In this document: positions 1 to 5,289 of the stretch, piece by piece
Position numbering within the stretch: position 1 is the stretch's first letter
How the letters are laid out: each line of letters starts with the position of its first letter
Assembly (NCBI GenBank): GCA_003641345.1
Contig: QNAD01000158.1
Coordinates: 1-5,371, forward strand
Source of the DNA: Candidatus Zixiibacteriota bacterium
GTDB lineage: Bacteria; Zixibacteria; MSB-5A5; GN15; FEB-12
Direction of reading: 5' to 3'
DNA: 5,371 bases
Made by a program: the position numbers and the translations under genes
Notes under the pieces: model-generated
Told to the model about the DNA's origin: nothing
Seen by the model: the letters and a program-made list of their open reading frames with translations, nothing else
Database searches by the model: none

Positions 1-1
1 A

Positions 2-877
2 GATGCTCATAATACAGAAAGATGGGTTTCAACAACTAAAGTGCCTTTGCATGATTCACAAGGATTGGTTTCAGGAGTGGTAAGTTTAATACAGGATGTA
101 ACAGAACTTCACCAAAGCCGTGAACAACTGGTTCAATCAGATAAACTGGCGGCTATTGGAACGTTGGCTGCCGGAGTGGCACATGAAATAAATAATCCTA
201 TTGGATTTATAAACTCAAATTTGAACACAATGGGTAAATACATCAAAAAGATTATAGAATATTTTGAAGAAAATAATATTTCAATTGATGATGATTTGAA
301 AGATATCATTGAGGATTTTCATGATGCAATTAAAGAATCATCCGAAGGAACAGATCGGGTTAAAAAAATAGTAGCAGATTTAAAGAGTTTTTCAAGGGTA
401 GATAAAGCCGAAAAAGAATCTGTAAATCTTAACGACGGGCTGGATACCACATTAAATATTGTATGGAACGAACTAAAATATAACTGTAAAATTGAAAAAG
501 ATTACGGTGATATTCCTGATCTGTATTGTTACCCTAATCAGATCAATCAAGTATTTATGAATATGTTAGTTAATGCCGGACATGCTGTTTATGAAAAATC
601 AGGAATTATCAATCTTAAAACCTGGGCTGATGAAAAAAATATTTATATATCTATTAAAGATAATGGCAAAGGGATCGAAAAAGACAACATGGCAAAAATA
701 TTTGAACCATTCTTTACAACAAAAGAAGTTGGCAAAGGAACCGGATTAGGTTTAAGTCTTGCGTTTGACATAATTAAAAAGCATAAGGGGACTATTGAAG
801 TTACCAGTGAAGTTGGGCAGGGAACAGAATTCATTATATGTTTACCATTTATAGGAATTGAGAATGAGCAAGCATAA
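2..877 (+). CDS. PAS-domain sensor histidine kinase (5' partial)
   Basis: This is the C-terminal 291 residues of a sensor kinase that autophosphorylates on His and passes phosphate to receiver proteins. The frame is open to the window edge, so the GTG at 41 is only an internal Val codon. Numbering from the first full codon at position 2, residues 1-35 are the end of a PAS/PAC domain (ERW...VSGVVSLIQDVTE). The HisKA dimerisation helix follows with the H-box AHEINNP, phospho-acceptor His61 (codon 182-184). An acidic interhelical stretch leads to the second helix near KKIVADLKSFSR. The HATPase_c domain (about 140-287) has the N-box MNMLVNAGHAV, G1 DNGKGI (220-225), F-box EPFFTTK, G2 GKGTGLGLS (244-252) and G3 GQGTEF. 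All motifs look intact, so it should be active. No membrane segment is visible in this part; the sensory end is unseen. Its stop overlaps the next gene's start by 14 nt, which makes the receiver proteins downstream likely partners. Confidence 0.95.
   Translation, partial: DAHNTERWVSTTKVPLHDSQGLVSGVVSLIQDVTELHQSREQLVQSDKLAAIGTLAAGVAHEINNPIGFINSNLNTMGKYIKKIIEYFEENNISIDDDLKDIIEDFHDAIKESSEGTDRVKKIVADLKSFSRVDKAEKESVNLNDGLDTTLNIVWNELKYNCKIEKDYGDIPDLYCYPNQINQVFMNMLVNAGHAVYEKSGIINLKTWADEKNIYISIKDNGKGIEKDNMAKIFEPFFTTKEVGKGTGLGLSLAFDIIKKHKGTIEVTSEVGQGTEFIICLPFIGIENEQA
853..856 (+). promoter_or_regulatory. Ribosome binding site deciding the REC-PAS start
   Basis: AGGA lies seven bases before the ATG at 864, a good Shine-Dalgarno spacing. 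The alternative in-frame TTG at 858 would begin only one base after this site. The ATG at 864 is therefore preferred, giving a 285-residue protein that starts MSKHKILFVDDE, where the receiver's first strand normally begins. The site lies inside the end of the kinase gene. Confidence 0.7.
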
Positions 878-1721
878 GATATTATTTGTTGATGATGAAA
901 GTAATGTACTGAAGTCGCTAAAACGACTTTTTATTGATGCCGATTACAAAATATTTACCGCTCCCTCCGGTGATGAAGGGTTAAAAATAATTAAGGAAAA
1001 TAGTATCAGTCTTGTAATTTCTGATTATAGAATGCCGGAGATGAACGGTGTTCAATTTCTAAGTGAAGTTAAAAAGCTCTATCCAGATACAATACGAATA
1101 ATATTAAGTGGATATGCTGATGTAATGGCAATTGTTGAAGCTATCAATGATGGCGAAGTCTATAAATTTTTGGCAAAACCTTGGAATGACCAGGAATTAC
1201 TGACAACAGTTGACCGTGCAATAGAACATTTTGAATTAAAAGAAAAACATAATAAAGTTCTGGACGAACTGAAAAATACTAACAATGAACTAAGAAGTTT
1301 GACTAAAAATTTAGAAGGGAAAGTTCAGGAGCGAACACAATCACTTGAGATTAGAAATCGTGCATTAATTATAACTCAAAGAATATTAAACGAGCTTCCA
1401 GTAGGTGTATTATGTATTGATTCATCAGGAATGATCGTCTATATGAATGAGGCACTTAAAGAATTTATCGATATATCAAAATTACAGCTTGGATGTACTT
1501 TAGAAAAATCTTCTAATGAATTGATTTATAAGATCGCTAAGTTATCTCAACAGGAACAAAAATGTAATTATTATAAAATTGATGATAAAAGTAATATCTG
1601 TGTTGTTTGTACTCCTGTCGAGGACAATACTGGAGTTATTTTGACATTTGGGAATATTAATATTGATAATAAATGTAAGATGTTTGAAATGGACAAACTT
1701 ACAAAGGTAAACCATGACTGA
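864..1721 (+). CDS. Response regulator: receiver, signalling coiled coil, PAS domain
   Basis: This 285-residue protein has a receiver at about 4-120, with acidic pair Asp10-Asp11, phospho-acceptor Asp54 (ISDYRMP), switch Ser82 (LSGYAD), and Lys105 in KPW. A charged helix at about 122-175 contains LEGKVQERT, typical of signalling-helix linkers. A divergent PAS-like domain at about 174-265 follows, beginning ELPVGVLCIDSSGMIVYMNEA. No kinase, HD-GYP, GGDEF or DNA-binding domain follows, so its output is probably binding to a partner or sensing through the PAS domain (inference). The C-terminal half has six cysteines (184, 211, 234, 246, 249, 271), including a CVVC pair. The start at 864 is set by a good ribosome site and by the normal receiver N-terminus. 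Its first 14 nt overlap the kinase gene and its last 8 nt overlap the HD-GYP gene. The receiver is HupR/RpfG-like in style. The PAS assignment is less sure than the receiver. Confidence 0.9.
   Translation: MSKHKILFVDDESNVLKSLKRLFIDADYKIFTAPSGDEGLKIIKENSISLVISDYRMPEMNGVQFLSEVKKLYPDTIRIILSGYADVMAIVEAINDGEVYKFLAKPWNDQELLTTVDRAIEHFELKEKHNKVLDELKNTNNELRSLTKNLEGKVQERTQSLEIRNRALIITQRILNELPVGVLCIDSSGMIVYMNEALKEFIDISKLQLGCTLEKSSNELIYKIAKLSQQEQKCNYYKIDDKSNICVVCTPVEDNTGVILTFGNINIDNKCKMFEMDKLTKVNHD
1704..1707 (+). promoter_or_regulatory. Ribosome binding site of the HD-GYP gene
   Basis: AAGG lies six bases before the ATG at 1714, inside the last codons of the REC-PAS gene. The upstream stop at 1719-1721 falls just after the new start, an arrangement that favours translational coupling. 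Confidence 0.6.
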
Positions 1722-3030
1722 CAAAATAACACATAATATATTACTGGTTGATGACGAAGAAAGCATTTTGAAAGCTCTCAAAAGGCTTCTTAGTTCTCTG
1801 GATGCAAAGATTTATTTAACTACTGACAGCTCTGAAGCTCTTAAATTAATTAAAGAAAATGAAATATCTTTAATAATATCTGATCAACGAATGCCCGGAA
1901 TGACTGGGGTTGAACTGTTAAATAAAACAATCGATATTTCACCTGATACTATTCGGATCCTGTTGACAGGATATGCAGATATTGATGCTACTATTGATGC
2001 TATAAACAGTGGTGCTGTAAAATACTATTTGAATAAACCATGGGACGATGAAATGCTTTTGGGACGAGTGCAGGAATCTTTAGATTTTTACTCTGTTTTT
2101 AAAGAAAATAAGCGTCTTAATGAGTTGACCATTGAGCAGAACAAAAAACTGCAGGAATTTAACAACACTTTAGAGCAAAAAGTTGATGAACAAACAAACA
2201 AAATAAAAATGCAGAACGAAGAGCTTAATAAAAGCTTCATGGAGACTATTAAAGCTTTTTCAAGTTTTATAGAGATGAGATATAAAGATGTTGGCAGTCA
2301 TTCCCAGCGTGTAGCTATTTTGGTGAAGAATATGCTTAATGGGTTTGAACTGGGACCTGTTGAATATCAGGAAATTGTTGTTGCTTCATATTTACATGAT
2401 ATTGGTAAGATTTCCTTGCCTGATAAAATTTTGACAAAAAATCCAAAAGATTATTCTCTTAGTGAAATAAAACTTATTGAAAAACATACTACTATTGGAC
2501 AAGCCTGCGTTTATAATATAAGCGGGTTCGGTGAGATTGGAGTTTTGATTAGAAATCATCATGAGAACTACGATGGTTCAGGATATCCCGATAACCAATC
2601 TGAGGATCAAATTTCTTTAGGCGCTAAAATCATTAAAATTTGTAATGATTTTGACCATTATGCTTTTCAGGGATCTTACCCTGATGTCAAAATGCTTAAT
2701 GAGGCTGCCGCTAAATTAGTTCAATTTTCCGGTACATTATATGACCCTGTTTTAGTTAAGAAGTTTATTGAAATGGATGTTGGCAAGTCTCTCCACCATG
2801 ACGATAATAATGAAACTGTAGCTGAAAATGTTGATGATTTGGTTGAAGGTATGGTAATTGTAGATGATATTTATACTCAGAATGGCATGTTCCTATTGCC
2901 TAAAGGTGCCAAATTATCAAAAGGAATGATTAGTCGTATCAGAAAAATCAATGCAGTTGATGCTATCAATGGTGACATAATTGTATATAAGTCCATTCAG
3001 AAAGAAAGGAAGTTAAATGTCCCAGTTTAA
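1714..3030 (+). CDS. Receiver-HD-GYP response regulator, cyclic-di-GMP phosphodiesterase (RpfG-like)
   Basis: This 438-residue protein is predicted to hydrolyse cyclic-di-GMP in the cytoplasm when its receiver is phosphorylated, as known for RpfG-type proteins. The receiver spans about 7-125: Asp13-Asp14, phospho-acceptor Asp57 (ISDQRMP), Thr85 (LTGYAD), Lys108 (NKPW). A coiled-coil linker at about 128-175 contains LEQKVDEQT and resembles the linker of the preceding protein. The HD-GYP domain (about 176-345) shows His196 (SHSQRVA), His228-Asp229 in LHDIGKISLPD, His258, His282-His283, and the signature HHENYDGSGYP (282-292). The usual VADVFDAL helix reads ICNDFDHYA, so the metal-binding Asp position is shifted or replaced (Asn311/Asp312). 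A C-terminal segment (about 367-430, LVEGMVIVDDIYTQNGMFLLPKG) matches an accessory region often seen after HD-GYP domains. The gene overlaps both neighbours. It is the only clear enzyme acting on a second messenger in the operon. Function was not tested; catalysis is inferred from motif retention. Confidence 0.95.
   Translation: MTDKITHNILLVDDEESILKALKRLLSSLDAKIYLTTDSSEALKLIKENEISLIISDQRMPGMTGVELLNKTIDISPDTIRILLTGYADIDATIDAINSGAVKYYLNKPWDDEMLLGRVQESLDFYSVFKENKRLNELTIEQNKKLQEFNNTLEQKVDEQTNKIKMQNEELNKSFMETIKAFSSFIEMRYKDVGSHSQRVAILVKNMLNGFELGPVEYQEIVVASYLHDIGKISLPDKILTKNPKDYSLSEIKLIEKHTTIGQACVYNISGFGEIGVLIRNHHENYDGSGYPDNQSEDQISLGAKIIKICNDFDHYAFQGSYPDVKMLNEAAAKLVQFSGTLYDPVLVKKFIEMDVGKSLHHDDNNETVAENVDDLVEGMVIVDDIYTQNGMFLLPKGAKLSKGMISRIRKINAVDAINGDIIVYKSIQKERKLNVPV
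3006..3012 (+). promoter_or_regulatory. Ribosome binding site of the receiver/coiled-coil gene
   Basis: AAGGAAG is a strong Shine-Dalgarno sequence ending four bases before the ATG at 3017. It sits inside the HD-GYP coding sequence, whose stop is at 3028-3030, so the 14-nt overlap and buried ribosome site suggest coupled translation. Confidence 0.65.
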
Positions 3031-3520
3031 GTTATTATTAGTAGATGATTCTCATAATATTTTGAAATCACTCAAGAGAGTTTTTTTATCAGAAGGGTAT
3101 GATATCCATTTTGCTGATTCTGCTGAAAATGCCCTAAAAGTACTAAATGTAGAACCTATTGATCTGATAATAACTGATGAGAATATGCCAGGTACATCAG
3201 GGACTGATCTGCTTATAAGAATAAAAGATTTATACCCGGAAATTATTAGAATTATGATTACTGGTGCATCGGATATTGAGGTTGCTATGAAAGCAATTAA
3301 TGCAGGACAAATTTATAGATTTTTCACAAAACCATGGAATGATTTTGATCTTCTGCTTGCTGTTCGGTATGCTTTAAAAGAAAAAGCACTTAAAATAGAG
3401 AATAAAGAACTAAAAAAAGTAATAAAAAGTCAACAGTGCATATTAGAAAAATTGGAAGATGAACATCCCGGTATTGGTGAAATTAAAGTAGACGAAGAAG
3501 GGTGCATAATTATCAATTAA
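3017..3520 (+). CDS. Response regulator: receiver with coiled-coil tail
   Basis: This 167-residue protein contains one receiver domain (about 3-120) with Asp10-Asp11, phospho-acceptor Asp54 (IITDENMP), Thr82 (MITGASD) and Lys105 (TKPW). A charged helix follows at about 115-148 (KEKALKIENKELKK), then a short tail, HPGIGEIKVDEEGCIIIN. Tails of the form DExGxIII occur, from memory, on other receivers of this type. No output domain is present, so it may act as a phosphate shuttle or sink, or by dimerising through the helix with a partner such as the HDOD or small protein (inference). The receiver core resembles those of the two genes upstream, consistent with descent by duplication. The start at 3017 has a strong ribosome site and places the first receiver strand at the N-terminus. 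Confidence 0.92.
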   Translation: MSQFKLLLVDDSHNILKSLKRVFLSEGYDIHFADSAENALKVLNVEPIDLIITDENMPGTSGTDLLIRIKDLYPEIIRIMITGASDIEVAMKAINAGQIYRFFTKPWNDFDLLLAVRYALKEKALKIENKELKKVIKSQQCILEKLEDEHPGIGEIKVDEEGCIIIN

Positions 3521-3534
3521 GAAAGTGATTAAAT

Positions 3535-3699
3535 ATGTCAGATGGAAATAATAAAAAAAGGGATGATGACATATCAAATAATGTTACAAGAAATTTATCA
3601 ATGATTATACACCATGATGAAATTAGAAAAATTTCTGAAGTTATCATCGCAGTTTTAAAAGAAAAAGATAAATCTGTTGAAATTAAAGAAGGTGCATAA
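3535..3699 (+). CDS. Unrecognised 54-residue small protein between receiver and HDOD genes
   Basis: An ATG at 3535 opens a 54-codon frame ending in TAA at 3697-3699; the last A of that stop is the first base of the next gene's ATG. The gene fills a 178-base gap between two genes of an operon that is otherwise gapless, which strongly argues that it is real. The protein starts MSDGNNKKRDDD, a polar charged segment (residues 1-20) likely to be flexible. A probable amphipathic helix follows (about 21-45, NLSMIIHHDEIRKISEVIIAV), then a charged tail ending KEGA. It has no cysteine, signal peptide or clear membrane segment, so it should be cytoplasmic. The ribosome site is weak (GAAAGTGA, 3521-3528). 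I do not recognise a family. By position it may be an adaptor or regulator of the HDOD or receiver protein; this is inference only. Confidence 0.72.
   Translation: MSDGNNKKRDDDISNNVTRNLSMIIHHDEIRKISEVIIAVLKEKDKSVEIKEGA
3688..3694 (+). promoter_or_regulatory. Ribosome binding site of the HDOD gene, with stop/start overlap
   Basis: GAAGGTG lies four bases before the ATG at 3699, within the final codons of the small-protein gene. The stop TAA and the start ATG share one base (TAATG), a standard arrangement for termination-reinitiation coupling, so the small protein and the HDOD protein are probably made together. Confidence 0.65.
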
Positions 3700-4544
3700 T
3701 GTCAGATTTATTAGAAAAAATTGAAGCACAAACTTCTTTGCCTTCTCCTCCTATACTAATATCGCAATTAACAGCATTGTTGCAGAAAGATAATGTCAGT
3801 AGCCAAGAGTTAGCAAAAATTGGAGAAACCGATCAAGCGTTTACTGCAAGGATTCTGAAATTGGTAAATTCTCCATTCTACGGTTTTTCTCGACAAATTA
3901 CATCCGTTGAGGATTCTATCACAATGTTAGGGTTACAAGTGGTCAATCAATTATTATTGGCAACTTCTGTTTTAGAATCTCTTAAAGTTGATCACAAACT
4001 GATTAATATTAATCAATTTTGGCTACATTCTTTTGCCGTAGGTGTATTTGCAAAACATATACTTTATAACGAATCTGATGTTCTTCGAGGTAGTTCATTC
4101 ATGTGTGGTATCTTGCACGATATTGGAAGACTATTATTTATAAAACTTGATTCTGAAAAGTATCTCGCTTTTTATGATAAAGGTGATTCTGTGATTGATT
4201 TGGATAAAGAGAAAAGATGGTTTGGAATGAATCATCAGGAAGTTGGTTCTGCATTGGGAAGAAAATGGAATTTCCCTGATACGTTTATTGATGTTATAGA
4301 AAACCACCACCATCCCGAAAAATCCAAGAATAACAAAAAATTATTATCAGCTGTAAATCTTGGTGATATTATTTCTCATGCAATGAATATTGGGAATAGT
4401 GGCAGTACTTATGTTACTGATTTTGCCCCGGAAACTTGGGAAATTTTGAATATAAGCTATGATAAACTCAAAGAAATTATAATCAAAGCATTAGATGAAA
4501 TAGATAAAACTAAAACATTTCTTGAAGGGTTTCAGTCGAAGTGA
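3699..4544 (+). CDS. HDOD-domain signalling protein with retained HD-type metal signature
   Basis: This 281-residue protein is almost entirely one HDOD domain (about 7-210 plus a helical end). The HDOD N-terminal hallmarks are clear: LPSPP (14-18), ELAKIGETDQAFTARILKLVNS (37-58), then YGFSRQITSVEDSITMLGL (61-79). The usual Asp-Pro after the helix is Asp45-Gln46. HDOD proteins are often described as non-catalytic relatives of HD phosphohydrolases that act in signalling and motility. Here, however, His110 (WLHS), His140-Asp141 (GILHDIGR), His179 (NHQEVG), His203/His204 (ENHHHPE) and Asp223 (NLGDIISH) are all present, so metal binding and perhaps hydrolysis are possible. It has no receiver or GGDEF fusion. 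Its start overlaps the small-protein stop by one base. It lies 10 nt before a stand-alone receiver that may be its regulator (inference). The family assignment is firm; the function is unknown. Confidence 0.93.
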   Translation: MSDLLEKIEAQTSLPSPPILISQLTALLQKDNVSSQELAKIGETDQAFTARILKLVNSPFYGFSRQITSVEDSITMLGLQVVNQLLLATSVLESLKVDHKLININQFWLHSFAVGVFAKHILYNESDVLRGSSFMCGILHDIGRLLFIKLDSEKYLAFYDKGDSVIDLDKEKRWFGMNHQEVGSALGRKWNFPDTFIDVIENHHHPEKSKNNKKLLSAVNLGDIISHAMNIGNSGSTYVTDFAPETWEILNISYDKLKEIIIKALDEIDKTKTFLEGFQSK

Positions 4545-4554
4545 TTAGGCACAA

Positions 4555-5004
4555 ATGAAAGGACAGGAAAATAAAGTAAAATCAAAACTAAAAAATGAAT
4601 CGAAACATGCTATAATGATTGTTGATGATGATGAGTTAATTCTCAAATCCCTGAACCGATTATTTGCAGATGAACCTTATCGGGTCTATATATTTGATAA
4701 TGTTGAGGTAGCGTTAGATTCATTAGAAGAAAGAGACTACTCTATAGTTATTAGTGATTATAGCATGCCAATAATGTCAGGTGCCTACTTCCTTGAAAAA
4801 ATTAAAGATAAATCACCCAATTCAATACGTATTTTATTGACAGGTGTTTCTGAATCTGCTTCTACACCTGATCAGGTTGCTAAGAATATTCTCCATTGTC
4901 ATAAATTCGTAACTAAACCCTGGGATGATTACAAATTGTTGGAATTAATAAATATTTGTATTGCGATACATGAAAAAAAACCATCTAAAATTAAATCAAT
5001 TTAG
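4555..5004 (+). CDS. Single-domain response regulator with lysine-rich N-terminal extension
   Basis: This 149-residue protein is a receiver with no output domain. A charged lysine-rich extension (residues 1-17, MKGQENKVKSKLKNESK) precedes the domain. Receiver landmarks are Asp24-Asp25, phospho-acceptor Asp68 (ISDYSMP), Thr96 (LLTGVSE) and Lys121 (TKPWDD). The region between strand 4 and strand 5 differs from the three upstream receivers: instead of the AIN-G-Y pattern it has VSESASTPDQVAKNILHCH, a different alpha-4 face, which is the usual partner-binding surface. It may therefore have a different partner, or act as a phosphate sink (inference). The start at 4555 has only a weak AGG (4547-4549). 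An internal start cannot be excluded, since none of the first 18 residues is needed for the fold. It is the last gene of the operon, 10 nt after the HDOD gene. Confidence 0.9.
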   Translation: MKGQENKVKSKLKNESKHAIMIVDDDELILKSLNRLFADEPYRVYIFDNVEVALDSLEERDYSIVISDYSMPIMSGAYFLEKIKDKSPNSIRILLTGVSESASTPDQVAKNILHCHKFVTKPWDDYKLLELINICIAIHEKKPSKIKSI

Positions 5005-5028
5005 TTATTTACTGTTTACATAAATTTT

Positions 5029-5064
5029 CTGACAGGCTCAAAATTTCTGACAGACCTGACAGAC
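5029..5064 (+). repeat. Short direct repeats of CTGACAGRC in 9-base phase
   Basis: CTGACAGGC (5029-5037), CTGACAGAC (5047-5055) and CTGACAGAC (5056-5064) are three copies spaced by multiples of nine bases; the intervening 9-mer (5038-5046) is TCAAAATTT. The last two are exact tandem copies. They sit between the end of the operon and the best-conserved part of the recombinase remnant, and if translated in that frame read LTG, LTD, LTD. They could be slippage products, a degenerate protein-binding site or chance. Confidence 0.5.
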
Positions 5065-5073
5065 TCTATTTCA

Positions 5074-5289
5074 ATGAAGGCTATCAAACTTAGTTATAAG
5101 GCTGAATCACTTTATTTTAGATCAATTCCTACATTAAAACGTACTGTATTAAAAAAGGTACTTTCGAACTGTACCATAAAAGGTGTAACTCTTTGTCCTA
5201 CATACAGAACGCCATTCAATTTACTACTGGAAACCCCTAAAAGTGAAATATGGCGGGCTATCGTGGACTATTTTAGAACTGCCGCTTAG
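5074..5289 (+). pseudogene. C-terminal remnant of a large serine recombinase
   Basis: The frame resembles the end of resolvase/invertase-type large serine recombinases, recalled from family pattern: a helix ending SLYFRSIPTLKR, then TVLKKVLSNCTIKG, then LCPTYRTPFNLL, and an ending SEIWRAIVDYF. Full-length relatives are usually 450-600 residues with an N-terminal catalytic Ser domain; neither the catalytic domain nor the recombinase domain is present here. The in-frame sequence is open back to 5005 and similarity probably continues upstream of the ATG to about 5026 (NFLTGSKFLTDL), so the ATG at 5074 is likely not a true start and no ribosome site stands out. This is best read as a truncated leftover of a mobile element abutting the operon. 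It is not expected to be functional. Alternatively it is an unrelated small protein, which I consider less likely. Confidence 0.7.

Larger units (their letters stand above)
2..5004 (+). other. Signal-transduction operon: kinase, four receivers, HD-GYP, HDOD, small protein
   Basis: Seven consecutive same-strand genes are separated by -14, -8, -14, +14, -1 and +10 nt, with no room for an internal promoter or terminator of ordinary size. This supports one transcript and translational coupling at the four overlapping junctions. Six of the seven genes encode recognisable signalling proteins, and four carry receiver domains of one related type ending in a Lys-Pro-Trp motif. The operon promoter and first gene start lie before the window. 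I infer a branched phosphorelay that ends in cyclic-di-GMP turnover and protein-protein signalling. No strong terminator is visible after the last gene. Confidence 0.85.

Noticed and set aside
41..43. GTG as a start of the kinase
   Set aside because: The reading frame is open to the window edge and the upstream residues continue the PAS/PAC pattern, so this is an internal Val codon.
643..834. Minus-strand open frame of 63 codons
   Set aside because: It lies entirely within the conserved ATPase domain of the kinase and its translation resembles no known protein; it is a shadow frame.
858..860. TTG as the start of the REC-PAS gene
   Set aside because: It is almost on top of the AGGA ribosome site; the ATG at 864 has correct spacing and a normal receiver N-terminus.
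1542..1781. Minus-strand open frame of 79 codons
   Set aside because: It spans the junction of two well-supported plus-strand genes and gives a low-complexity hydrophobic translation with no recognisable family.
3501..3707. Repeated GGTGCATAAT (3501-3510 and 3691-3700) and ATGTCAGAT (3535-3543 and 3699-3707) around the small gene, suggesting duplication
   Set aside because: Ten-base matches are expected by chance in AT-rich DNA of this length, and the first copy encodes a tail typical of this receiver type rather than a gene start.
4985..5010. Possible terminator: CTAAA ... TTTAG followed by TTATTT
   Set aside because: The stem is five base pairs with one G-C pair and a ten-base loop; too weak to call.
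5022..5046. Inverted repeat AAATTTT ... AAAATTT
   Set aside because: Seven A-T pairs around an 11-base loop, with no G-C pair and no T-run; likely composition.
4555..5289. A read-through fusion of the last receiver with the recombinase tail, because the frames are the same across the TAG at 5002-5004
   Set aside because: Matching frame has a one-in-three chance, the receiver ends at its normal length, and nothing indicates stop-codon recoding.
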